Shown here piece by piece: positions 36,751-48,800 of a stretch of 64,000 bases of DNA. Each line of letters begins with the position of its first letter. The first letter of the stretch is position 1. The notes below the pieces were generated by a model. The model was not told where the DNA came from. It did no database searches and saw only the letters and a list, made by a program, of their open reading frames with translations. Source of the stretch: Limnomonas spitsbergensis (taxonomy: Eukaryota > Chlorophyta > Chlorophyceae > Chlamydomonadales); assembly GCA_037349105.1 (NCBI GenBank), contig JAYJMM010000124.1, positions 6,494,001 through 6,558,000 of the forward strand, in the 5' to 3' direction. The position numbers and the translations under genes are program-made.

Positions 36751-39700
36751 CTACGAGATACCCATATAACCCTGCCCGATGGTGATGGCAGTGACCACCT
36801 TCTCGCGAACCTCCTCCAGAGAGCGGTACCGGGGCAGGTCCAGCTGACGGAAACACGTGTGGGCTGCAGGCTGCATAGGGGACAAGAGATACGTGGTTTA
36901 GGGTTCAGGGTGTGTGGGGTGGAACAGGTGGGCCGGAACAGCCACAGGGCATGGAATGACTGCAGTGCCACCTAACACAGCAGGGTTGCCGCATTGCAAG
37001 AAGACAAAGCCTGGCTCACCAAGGGTGAAGCAACCAAGGGTCGGAAAAGGATCTCACACAAAATCTCAAGTCCTCCCCCCCACCAGGGTCTCCCAGTCTA
37101 CCCACCAGCCGTGCCGTCGTGTCGTTTACGTCGTACATGCGCTCCACAGCCACAATGTGGAAGGCGGGGTCCAGCGGCCCAAAGCCCTCAGCAGGCATGC
37201 CGTCTGAGCCTGACCAGAACTGGAGCAGCATGCGGCGCTGGTTGTCATCAAAGCCCTCGGCCACCTCCCAGAACCAGCCAATCACAGCCTCCTTGCCATT
37301 ATAGCCATCCTCGTACCTGATCAGGTGCAGGGGTGGGGGCCCAGGGTTCAGACAGCACACTAGGGAGGCAGGGCCAATGTGTTTTGAATGCAAGCCACCG
37401 TGCCACACCGTCGAATACACACGCGAGCCTGACCACACACACTCACTTGCAAGAGCGTTGCAGGTCCTGCATGTCGATGCGTTGTTCGCCGCAAACCAGG
37501 AGCTACAAGGGGGAACAGGAGTCAAGGGTGACAGGTCAGGACAGGTGTCAACCTGTGAGGAGACAAATAAGGGTCAGGGCATACCGGTGCCGATGATATA
37601 AAATGGCTTCAGCGAAGTTTCATAAAAACAATGTGGACAGCCGGTGGGTCAAAAGCTTGTTGGAATATATTGTGAATAACGACCTCAACGTGCTCCATGC
37701 TGCCCCTGCCCTCCCCCCCCTCTCAGCCGTGGCACCATTTGCCCACCTGCATCTCAAGGCTCGTGAAGTTGTACTTCTCCACCAGGTCCCGCGGAATCAG
37801 CGAGTGGAACGCGTCGATGATTGCCGTCATCTGCGCCTCGATGGTCCCCACCAGCATCTTGTGTGCTTTGAGCAGCACGTACTCGCGCTTGTTGGGGTTG
37901 GTCACTCGCAGATGGTTGCCGCCTGGTTTGAGGGGCAGGCACGTGACCGACGCAGACTCGTCGGCCGCGCCGCTGAAAGGCGAGGAGGCCACTGCGAATG
38001 CGTTGTTGGCCGCGGCGGCCGACGTCGGGGTGGAGACGCCGACGGCCCCTGATGACGAGCTGCCCTCGTTGTCGTTCATCGAGTGCAGCGGGGAGAGGCT
38101 GAACACCGCGGCAGCTGTCGGAAGGTTGCAGTGGTGGAAGTTCCAAGTGAACGTCTCAAAGATGATGCCGTCGATGTCGATGTCCAGGAGGGTCATCAGA
38201 GACCTAGGGGGGGCAGGCGAGCAGCAGGGTTCAAGCGATCAGCAGCAGGTGCTGAAGCATGTAGCAGCTGCAAAACAGCAGGGTTCAAGCGAGCAGCAGC
38301 AGCAGCAGCAGAGCTCAAGTGAGCAGCAGAAGCAGCATCCGCAGTACTGTGTAAGGCAGGGATGCTGCAAATTTGGGCGACCGCGCGGCCCGTAGCACAA
38401 TTTCAATGAAAACTGCTTGCTGCAAAAGTGTGAGTGAGGCTTTATCATATGAACTCCTTGCATCCATTCGCTCGCAGCCTGACGGGAGGGCCCGAGCCCA
38501 GGACCCAATCGAGTTGATGCAAACCCGGACTCAACCAAAAAAGAAACCCCTCCACTCCTCTCCCTTCTCCTGATCTCCTCCAGGTACTGCCCCCCCCCCC
38601 TCCCCAATCACCTGAACTCTGTTGGGTCCAGCAGCTGCAGATCCATGAGGTTGAGCGGGATGCCCAGCAGGAGCTTCCAGAAAGGCTCGCAGAAGGCCAG
38701 GTTGAGCGTGATGGTGCCCAGCTCTTTGGCGCGCGCGGCAGACTCCAGGATGGCCTTGGCCATGAATAGGCCCACGAAATGGAACTTCTTAGCGTGCGAC
38801 GGTGTGTTTGACAGCGGGCTGATGTACAGCTGGTTCTTCTGGGGGCCCTGAGAGAAGGAAGCGAAGGGGGGCAGGCAGGGTGGCGGGCGATCAAGCAGCA
38901 GGTGGTGGCTCAGAGAGAAGGAAGCAAAAGGGGGCAGGCAGGGAGGCGGGCGATCAAGCACAGGCGGTGACTCAGAGGCAAACGGTGCTCAGGGGTCAGC
39001 CGTGAGTCACAGCTGTCACGGTCACGTGATTGAGGGTCGGGGTATGCACCGAATGCTTCATCAATCGCGTGATATGGATTGCCGGGCCGGCTAGCTCTGA
39101 TGTGGACTCAGGGCACACCAAGCACGCTAGTCTGTCAAGGGCAACAGTCACACCATCATTGGGTCCTGTTTTCCCTGACTCGTCCTCCCTATCATATGCT
39201 CCCTGACTCATCCTCCCTATCGTATGCTCCCTAACTCGTACTCCCAGGAATGGGTGTACTCCCCGTCATGATGCCTTCCTCACTGCCACCCACCACATTC
39301 CAGAACAGGTCCGGCGAGTTGCGCAGAATGGCCGAGGACAGCGCGCAGAACCACTCGCGCGTGACGCCCCCACTGTCCATGCCTGCCTCGCCCACAAACG
39401 TGACCCGCAGCGGCTGGCGCCACACCGCGTGGCCCTTGCCCGAGAAGATGCCGATGCTGTCCTTGAAGCATCTGCACACAGGCATCAAAAGCAGCAGCAA
39501 TGGGCATATAGGTTTTGACCACACAAGCATCGGGCGCCAGCACTTCCCTTGGAATCAAACAAAAAACACCTTTTCCTCCCTTTAGTCAGCATAGGCAATA
39601 GCCAGCACCGCCTCCCCCGGGGTCCTCTGCTTCATGTTTCAATCCCCTCACCTCGCGCGGCGTATCTCCATCTTGTGTATCGGTCCCTCCACGGCCAGCT

Positions 39701-39818
39701 TGGCCACCTCATCCAGGAACATCTTCCGTCGCATGCGGAAGTCCTGCCGCACCCAGCGCCGGTTGGCGGTGGCGGCGTTGGTGCGAGGTTCAAGAGGCAG
39801 CATCAGCATCTCCTCCAC
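36751..39818 (-). other. HECT catalytic domain of the giant ligase
   Basis: Seven exons give a full-length HECT domain (~430 aa with a Ser/Ala-rich insertion). N-lobe: RRKMFLDEVAKLAVEG, PLRVTFVGEAGMDSGGV then TREWF, FHFVGLFMAKAI, LLGIPLNLMDLQLLDPTEF. Middle: LKPGGNHLRVTNPNKREYV. C-lobe: YEDGYNGKEAVIGWFWEV, LLQFWSGSDGMPAEGF, and LPAAHTCFRQLDLPRY. The catalytic Cys is in HTCF (codon 36853-36855), four residues after the LP of the conserved LPxAxTCF motif, and the protein ends 33 residues later as HECT ligases do. All key motifs are intact, so catalytic activity is expected. Confidence 0.93.
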
Positions 39819-42800
39819 CTGACGGGAGGGAAGGGGGGGGGGGCAGAGGGAGTGGTGGCGCGTGAGATAAAATGACGTTTGGCTGACAGAGACATTTGAG
39901 GCTGACAGGTCTCACACAGGCCGGATCTCCCTCAGGACAGGGGCAGAGGGTTGATAGCTGATCTGTAGCTGATCTGTAGCCGAATAATTGCTGGCCTCGG
40001 CAAAGCAACACCCACTGGCCGCACCTGTTCCCACGACATCACGCTGGTGCCCAGCTGTGTTAGCCTGCTCAGCAAGTCCTGTAGCGCCGGCAACACCTCC
40101 GCCTCCAGGCTGCTGACGCCCCCCAGGCCGCCCATCGGCTGCGTGCACCTCATTGCCAGCTGGCAGTAGCTGACCACCCACGCCTGCATCTCAGGGCTAG
40201 CCGGCAGGCGCGGCACCAGGTTGATCAGCACCCCAGCCTCCATGGCCTCCTTCACCGCGCTGAGGAGCCCCAGGGGGCCCTGCTCGCTGACAAGCTGCAG
40301 GAGCACGATTCCGAACGCGTAGAAGCTCGGCGCACACGCCTCACTACGGCACCCAGGGAGGGGACAGCGTTCAGAGAGTGAGAGCAGCATTCAAGAGCGG
40401 GAGCAACGCAGGCTGTGTCCAGTCTGCTAAGCGCGTGGGTGGCGAAAGGGTCTGTCTTGCCCATTTTAGAGGCAGGTGGGTGCGGGCAGAAGCAGTGTCG
40501 GCGGCAAAACAGCAAAGGACACAAAACCTCTGGCCTGCATCTCCACACGCTGTATCTGCTACACTGAGGCATTTTATAACAGGCCAGACATTAAGACCCA
40601 ATGGATGACCTCGTGAACCATCCCTCCCTGATAACTCGTGGATGAAGAAAGCCCTGATTAGCAAATTGGCCCTATCCTGAGGCAGGAAGGACAGCCCCTG
40701 GAGTGACAGGGGGCGGACAGTGTGCGGCGCACCTGAAGAGCGAGTTGGGGTCCGTGTAGGCGAGGTCGCAGTGCAGCGGCGTGGCTGGGGTCACCGAGCT
40801 GGGCGTGGGGTCACACAGGGCTCCCTCCAGGTGGTTCAGTAAGGCAGGGAGCACGCTGACCTGCACGCACACAAGGCAAGGCCGGGGGAGTCACACGGCA
40901 GGTAGATGGGCGAGGCGCACCAGGGAGGGGAGCGTGGGCTCAGCATGGAGCTCAGGTCGAGTCAGGGCCAACTGCCTGCTAGTTCTCCTTTCTTCTTTCC
41001 ATCAGATTGATATGAATCTGCTGAACAGGCACACGGCCAGTGAGTCGGCCAGCACTGTTCAATTGAAGGGGTGCTTGAGCTGCAGTTCAGCTTTACCACC
41101 GCCTTCTGGCGAGCTGGCCTGGTGCAGCAAGCACCTCTGCCTGCTTGGGCCTCCGACCATAAGAGCCCAGGTTTGGTCCCCACCGACCCAGTGGCCAACT
41201 GGCGACTGCCCAGGTGCCTGCCAAAGTCCTGCCTATCACGCACTGATACTAGCATCTCCTCGGCCAGGGCACACACCTTGGTCGACTGCGGGTCCACATA
41301 CACATTCGCGGGCGTTACAACAGTGCGCAGCGCGTAGGCGGACAGCACAGCATCTTCCAGGCCCCCCGCCTTGACCAGCAAGTCATCCTCGCCCTCGCGC
41401 ACGTCATCGTCCATCAGCGCTGCAGCCTCCAGGTCAGCAGCAGTTTCAACATCCGAGCCGAAATCGCCAAACCCACCAGCAGCACCTGCAATCGGTCCAG
41501 CAGAGGGGGAGGTGCGGGCGGATTTAACTTGCAAAGTGAAGCACAGGTGGACGCATGGGGTGGCCTGGTTGGTGCTCGAGAGGCAGTCTTCACAGATCAT
41601 TGAGGTGCAAGATTTTTGCTCAAGGACTTACGGATTTGAATGCCTGTGAATAGGACCCTCGGGCTGGGAGGGATTCCTTGGGAGAAAGGTCCCCAACACT
41701 CTAGACGGGTTTCTTGGGCGAGAGGGTTCCTACACCGCACCAGGTAATGCACCTCTGGATCTGAATCCCAATTCCCCACCTGTGCATTAGGATAAAGAGT
41801 GAACCCTGAACCCTAATCTGAATCCCCACCTCAGCGTTTAGGGTCTAGGGTTAACCCTTATCTGCATCCCCACTCCTACCTGTGCGTCGCAGATCCTGCA
41901 GGTATGCAAGAGCCTTGCAGATATCCGTGGCTATCCGGATGACCTGAGCATTGCGTTGAGGGAGGAAGGGGGGGGGAGCAGCAACGTCAGCTTCAGTCAG
42001 GACTGCAACTAAAAGGCCCCCTCTATCCTTCAGCAAGAGGAGCAATAGAGCATACAAAATTGGTTGGATAAATACATGCATCTCAAGCCCTGCCAATCAC
42101 CCTCAGCTTCAAGTGGCATCCGGGTAATAAGAGCAGGAGAACAAACGGACACCAAGGCAGGCCTGCTGCAGCTCTATGCGCCTGTCTGCCAGTGCGAGAG
42201 AGGGGGACAGACACAAGGCAGGCCCGCTTTCAGCTCACTCACCTGCTGCCAGCTCAGCAGCCCGCGCTCCAGCCGGACGTGCAGCGACTCCTCCCCAAAG
42301 CTCTCCTCCACCACCCACAGGCTGTGGCGCGTGGGCGCAGGCGTGCAGGAGGCATCCATGTTGTCGGGCGTGCTCGCAACATCCACCAGGTCAGGTGCGT
42401 GCGAGGCGCCGGACGTATTCTCCGCCTCAGCCTGTTGGACCATCAGAAACAACATCAAGATCAGTCTACAGATCCACATCACCTCACATCAATGAGATGC
42501 AGAGTGAACCCATGTTCCAGGATATAGAAAGGGGGGATGGCACCCTTAACCCTCACATACACAGCACGGGATCTGAACCGCAGCTACAGATAGCCTCCCG
42601 GAAGGGCATGCCAAGATTGTCAGCTAGGCAGCCCCAGGGGTCCCAGGAAGCCAGGCAGGCAGCCAGGCAGCCAGACAGCCCCAGTGGTGCCAGGAAGCCA
42701 GTAGGTCCGGCAAGCCCAGGCCTTCTAAACCATGACCTCTCCACACAAGCCGACATGCGAGTTCCCAACAACGCCATCACCAACATCCTGCCTTGCCCAC

Positions 42801-45800
42801 ATGTGCCCTCCCGTGCCCCAACCACTCTCCCCCCCTTCCTTCGGAGGTTGCTGACCTGGATGCACACGCCTAGCACCGCACATATGTTGGGATGTGCGAT
42901 GCAGTACTTTGAGTACGCCTTCTTGAGCTCCAGGTAGCTGACGCAGTGGCTGATGCAGGTCTTCCACACACGCACGCGCACCCCCTTGAATGTGCCTGGG
43001 TACACGTCTCGCCCTTCCACCTGCAGGCGGGGGAGGGAAGCAGCAACTCTGTCTTCAGGGTACTTCAGCAAACAAAAACATCTACATCATGGCCTCTGTT
43101 TGCTTAAGGATTCTTCGACCTGCAGGAGGAGGAGAAAAACAGCACAGGGCATGTTTGTAAATAGTATCCGGTGTCACCAGGAGGTGCAGATCAAGGATTA
43201 TTAGAGGATCACTTCTTGCACAAGAAACACGGCCACACATCCCACAGCCTTTTTGAGCTGTGGCCACGCATGTTTCAGTCCCATGCTAGCTCCCTAGCAG
43301 CACGACAGAATCCAGCTGCCCTCACCCCTCAGCCTCCCTGTGCAGATCCCGGCTTCGACACTGCCCTCAACTCTCGGCTCCAACCCCCTTCTCTGCCACC
43401 CACCTTGATCACCTTTGGGTTTCAGGTTCCCAAACCCTCAGCTCTGCCACCCCCCCATTCTCTGCCCCCCACCTTCGTCACCTTTGGGTTTCAGGTTCCC
43501 AAACCCTCAGCTCTGCCCCCCTCCCCCCCCCCCCTCATTCTCTGCACCCCACCTTCATCACTTCTGCGCCTGCGATCATGGCCGCAATCTGATCCGACCC
43601 AAACATCTGCACCGACATGGAGTCAATGATGTCGTGGAAGGCGTGTTGAGGCATGGACACTTGCTGGAACAGGGAGCTGCGGGCACAAGGAAAACAACAG
43701 GAGAGGCAGCAGCCACGTGTCAGAGGCCATGTGTTGGACGGGTGAGGGATACAGATGCGTTTGGATGCACATCCCAAGCATGAGGCTAGATACACAATCT
43801 GGCCCTGTCTCGGCGTGCGCCACACAGAGAGCGACCTGATACCGTAGCACCCCCCTCTTCTTTGTTTACGATTTGTCTACATGTCAGCTACACTCCAGCC
43901 TCCAGCTTGAGGCCCAAGGTGTGACCAGCCATGCTGCTTGGGGTTCTGGCTATATGCCCCTCCATATTTGGTCCCTATCGGAGCACCGAGCAATTGTAGC
44001 CTTGCAGCTGAAAAAAAAGATCCTGCTGGGCACCTCCTGATAGGGGCCTCGTAGATAACAAAAATGGATACTCAACAGCTCCTGCCAATGGTGGCCTTGT
44101 AGCGGAAACAAAAAGGAATGCTGCACAGCGCCTGCCAATTCTCAACTAATGAAAAATAAGCACTGCTGCACATCGCCTTCACACCTGGTTCCAAATGCAA
44201 TGCTGCCCGGTGTGGAGGGGACCTCAGCCTCATCATCCTCCGGGGTCAGGACCCGGCGCACGGAGCGGTCGGGCGTGCCTTGTGACTCTTTGAGGCGGCC
44301 GCGGGCGGCGCTCTCAACGAGGCTGTACATGCCTTTCCACCCCATGCTGCACAAAGAGGGAGAGCATGAGGGGAGAGGGATAAGGACGAGCAGCATGCCT
44401 GTTGTTAGGTGTGCCTAGGCTGCATGCACCGCTTAACATCCCCCATGCCGTGCCCAAGGCTCCGCAGTCAGGCCATAGAGCGATCAGGTGTTGAGCTGGA
44501 ACTCTGATGCCTCTCGTCAATCGCTCGTGATAGGTTCGAACTTTTCAGCTTCGGTACATCATGGTCAATGTTTCTTTGAGAGCACTTCCCAGGTAAAATT
44601 CAACTTGAATCATGGCAACTGATTGTAGGAAGGAACGAGTCATAGGTCTGCGTGGGCTCACGTGTCAAGTTGCGAGCCGAAGCTGCCGGTCGGCCGCGGC
44701 GACCCCTTGAGGCTGCGACGCAGTCCCTTGTCCTTCACACTCGTCCGCACGTCATCTGTGCGAAGCGGGGACCTCTGGCCACCTGCCAGCTGTGGCGAGC
44801 CGGGGTTGGGGCTGTAGGTGTTGCCGGGAAGGGGGCTGCGCCGCATCGGGGATCTCATGGAGGGGTCCCGCTGCACGATGCCCTCCAGCTCCGAGATCCG
44901 CTGCATGGCGGCACGCACTCGCTGTTCCATCTCGATATACCTGAGTGAGGCAGAGGGTGGAGTCTTAAGGAGGTCTGACAGGCGAAAGCGCTGCATGGTT
45001 TTTACGATCGTAAGACGCCTAGGGCGGCAGGGGATGGCAGTGGCATCAAGCGCGACGCAGCTGCTGCATCGTCTCGATGAACTTGCAGCTCACGCTGACT
45101 GGAGACAACAGGAGAGGTAAGTCATACTATAGAGTAAAGGAAACATCGTTGGCAGCAGGAAAGCCCTGCCTAGTGCCCGGTGAAAGCTATGGGCATATCC
45201 CCACCTCTAACTAGCCCATCAGGTTCCTTGGCTAGATGCCAAAGCTTCAGCCTGTACACAAGTTTCGTGCCATTGCAGGATAGGCGGCTGGTCTCACTGC
45301 GAGACGCGACATCCCTGCAGCTGCAACACGGCTGCTGGGGGGGACACCCACACACCCTGCCCCTAGCATCTAGCAAAACATCCATGATCCTGCGGCCGCA
45401 GCAGCGCCTCCGCAGCGCCCACTCACTCGTAGCTGCGCAGGTTGGTGACCTCCGATTTGGCCTGCTCCGCACCCCGCCGCCGCTCCCGCTCTTTGATCCT
45501 ACGGATGCCCTCCTGGAACTCCCAGGGTGTTGGGTCCTCCAGCTCGCCAAAGTCGCCAGTGCCGATGTGGCCGACCACTTCACGCACAAAGTCGTGCGCG
45601 TCCTCGCCCCCCCGAGTGACCAGCACCGCATCGTCTTCAAGGACCACCAGCATCCTGAAGCACGGGGCAAGCTCATGAATTATGAGACGACGGGGGTGCT
45701 ACCTAGAGGACGGGGGTGCTTAACATACAATCGAGCTACATCCTGGCCTGCGGCGGGGGGGGGGGAGGGTTCAGCAAGCCTTGCAGCTTGGTCCATCAGC

Positions 45801-48800
45801 ATCCAGGTGCCAAGCCCATGGTTTCTTGGATGTGGTGCTCAAGCTTCAATGCAGCTTAGAAACAGCCTGGAGCCGGGGTCTGGTGCAGCAGGCCCAGCTG
45901 CTTGGGCGATTGATCGAAGGCGAGTCCCAGGGTGTGGTCACAGTCTTGATCCAGCCGGTGGCCTCCCTGCCATCCTATTAGGTGGTACCGTATGGTGCGT
46001 GCGGAAACATGCTGGTGTGATGGGGGCATACTGGTAAGCTTGGGGGGATGCAAATGGGGCTCAAACTGTACAAGCTCATGCCCCAGCACACTAGTACTGT
46101 GCACCTCACCATACGCCTCAAAGAAATTGACACAGCATCCAATCTGCTTGTCAGTCTCGCTGGACAGCCTGAAGCATACCCCACTGCGAGCCACAAAGTC
46201 TAAGAGCAAGCCGCAAGATGCAGAGCACACATCAGATGGCAGGGGCGGGGTAAGGTCCGCACCTGCCGCCCGGCTTGAGCAGGGACAGGAACATGGGAAG
46301 GTCTTCCTCGGAGAGACAGGCGTCGCAGTACAAGCAGTCAAACGTGACGCCCTCGGTGCATTCAGGCACCAGCACCTGAGGGACAGCAGAGAGGCAGCCT
46401 TGAGACTTCTAGGGGAGCAATGGGCGGGCAGGGCAGGGCGGGCAGGCAGGCAGGCAGGAGAGGATGCTGGTGCTTTGGCAGCCTTCTGACTTCTTCTGGG
46501 GAGCAGCAGCCGGGCAGGCGGGTGGGGGAGGATGCTAGTGCTTTGGTATCCATGAGATATCTAGGGGAGCAGTATGCAGGCGGGATGGCAGGCCAGTGGG
46601 AATGGATGCTGGGACTGTGGCAGCCTTGAGACTTCTAGGGCGGGCAGGGGAGACTGCTGGTGCTGTGGCAGCTCAGCAACTTCAAATGATTAAATAAACA
46701 AGTTCAGTTGCTCGGGTTTGAAAGGGGGAAATTGTGTCTAGGAGTTCACACATTGGGATTGCAGGGCTGTTGGCAAGGTACCTCAGAGAGTGCCGATATG
46801 GAGCACATTTGGCTTGACCAAGCCTGCCTGGAGCTGCTCATTTTTCGTTAAGGGTCCAGCAAAGCGAAATGACAGCTCCGGGATTGCATGCCATCATATA
46901 GACAATGCAACACACAAAGGTATCTATAGATCTAGATCAATCTTCCCTCACAATGCCCAGGCCAATATTCACGGGCTGATCTTCCCTTCCATGCCCCAGG
47001 CCTTTCTTCCCTTCCATTGCCCAGGCTCTCCTTCCCCTCCATTGCACACAACAATTTCCCCTTCCAATGCCCAGGCCTTTCTTCCTTTCCATAGCCCACA
47101 CCAATCTACGCTTACATTGCCCAGGCTGAGCTCCACGCAGCTGAGCGCCCGCTGCGGGTCACCCAGCACAGTCCCAGCTAGTGCTAGCGCGGACGGGGAC
47201 GGGCAAGCCGGGACCCCTGCACTCGTGGCACCAGCCAGGCCAGCAGCCGCGCCCGACGCTGACGGGCTCCTGCTGCCAGCCAGCGCCGCCAACCCCAGCC
47301 GCTGCTGATTCGACGCCACCAGCGCCAGCCTGTCCCGCAGCGCCTTGACGTTGCTGCGCGCTCCCTCAAGCCGCGAGCTCACGCACTCCACGCCGCGGAT
47401 CGCGGCCGAGGCCGAGCCGCCCAGCAGGCATGCGGCCAGGGCGGAGACGTAGCCTGTGCCGCAGCCGACGTCTAGGAAGCTCTTGCCCGGCCGCACGTCC
47501 AGGTGCTCCAGGGCATTGACCACAAAGCTGGGCTGTGGGAGGGTCATCGTGGAGCCATCCGGCATGCGCATTGCAACCTTGTTGTCCCTGCACACCAGGC
47601 GCGGTAAAAACGCAAACGACGGATCAAATGGCAATAGAGGCTTACCAACAAAAGAACGACTGCAAAGTCTTTCCCGCAGGTGCGAATAAATGCTGCCCTT
47701 TGTTAGGGACAAAGCTGCTGGTTATTTCTAAAGCCCTAGGGGCCAGGCCTGACTATTGGGCCAAATGCCGTCTCGCACCTGAACGCCTCTCTGTGCCGGT
47801 CCCGGGGCACAAACAGGTCTCTGGGCACCAGCAGCATTGCTGCCTCCAGCCGGGGGGACATGTGGCAGCCCTTGGCTCGCAGCACGTGGACCAGCTCCTC
47901 GTTGGTATGCTCGTTCTCACCAATGGGGCCGGGGAGGATCGTCGCCTGTGCACGCAGAGGAGCAGGAGGGGTGAGGGCCTGTGGGAGGGACAGGCTTGGG
48001 CAGGGCAGGGCACAGGCAACAAAAACTGAGATGGAAAATAAGAAACACAAACACACACATCTACACACACAAAAACGGCCCTGTGGCTACTCAAATATCT
48101 ACCCCCTCCCCCCCTTTCAAGGCTCCCTTCCCCCTCCTTTCCGTCTAGGTTTCCGTCCCCCCACCGTCTGCTTGGATGTGGTGACGGTGACCGCTGCGTG
48201 CACCGGGCCTTTGACCGCGGCAATGGTGCCGATGCTACGTCCCGCGTGCGTGAAGCGCAGCGTGCCCTCCTTGAGGTCCAGCGTCAGCATCACCTCGCAG
48301 CGGCCATTGGTGAAAGTGAAGAGGGGCGTGGCCTTGCCTGCACACACAGGGGCGGGCAGCAGTGTTAAGTTATTCGGCTACAAAGCCACTTTCAGCGGGC
48401 TGTCCAGCGGCTGCCTAGGGCCCGATTGGGGGGGGGAACTTGACCGGTCAACGGCCGGCGGCCCAAACAGCATAGCTAGCCACAACAGAGGCCTCCAGCA
48501 GGAGGCCGCAGTGTAGCTGACAGGTAGCGGAATCAAAAAAATAAACACTAGCGGGCAGAGGGCACAGGATGAGCCAGCGAGGAGCCAGCAGGCAGGGGGC
48601 AAGGCGTGAATGATGAGGGCAGGAATGAAGCAAGCGGGCTAGGGGGCAAGGATCTGGACCCAGCAGGCAGGGCAGAGGTTAAGCCAGCATTATGATAGCA
48701 GCCCCGACACAGTGCCACAAAAGCACTCCACACGAGGGTGATCAACACAACTAGCATCACAACAGCTCTGAAGCAGAGCATCGGCACACCATTCCCTGGG

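Larger units (their letters stand above)
40025..43020 (-). other. Pseudokinase domain of the giant ligase
   Basis: Six exons. The N-lobe shows DVYPGTFKGVRVRVWK (nucleotide-loop region and the VxxK-type lysine), then AHPNICAVLGVC (the H-P-N-I-x-x-x-x-G strand of TKL-like kinases). Hinge and helices: LWVVEESFGEESL, LLSWQQVIRIATDICKALAY. The catalytic loop is LRTVVTPANVYVD, where HRDLKPxN would stand: the HRD Asp is missing. DFG is missing too (STKVSVLPAL). The C-lobe has LAYTDPNSLF, FYAFGIVLLQLVSEQGPLG and CQLAMRCTQP, as in plant/algal TKL kinases. A ~60-residue acidic insertion precedes the catalytic loop. Expected to be catalytically dead and to act as an allosteric or docking module. Confidence 0.8.
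45427..47945 (-). other. PCMT-like (protein L-isoaspartyl methyltransferase) domain
   Basis: Four exons in phase. Start: NEELVHVLRAKGCHMSPRLE then LLVPRDLFVPRDRHREAF, which matches the first helices of PCMTs. MTLPQPSFVVNALEHL occupies the place of the substrate-binding TISAPHMHA segment but is not identical to it. The AdoMet motif I is intact, FLDVGCGTGYVSALAA, with RGVECV as the acidic motif II. A ~60-aa Ala/Gly/Ser-rich insertion follows. FDCLYCDACLSE is motif post I-like, and LLKPGGRMLVVLEDDAVLV the terminal strand. The AdoMet pocket therefore looks usable, while the isoaspartyl-binding segment has changed; it may bind or methylate damaged or other carboxyl groups. PCMTD1/2 in animals are PCMT-fold adaptors of cullin-RING ligases, a precedent for PCMT-ubiquitin links. 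Confidence 0.85.

Noticed and set aside
45180..46037. 285-aa plus-strand ORF
   Set aside because: Antisense to PCMT-domain exons and introns of the ligase gene and partly made of a family 1 repeat copy.
45427..47945. Stand-alone PCMT gene
   Set aside because: Exons on both sides join in phase to SPRY and pseudokinase exons, and there is no stop codon or start context at either edge of the domain.
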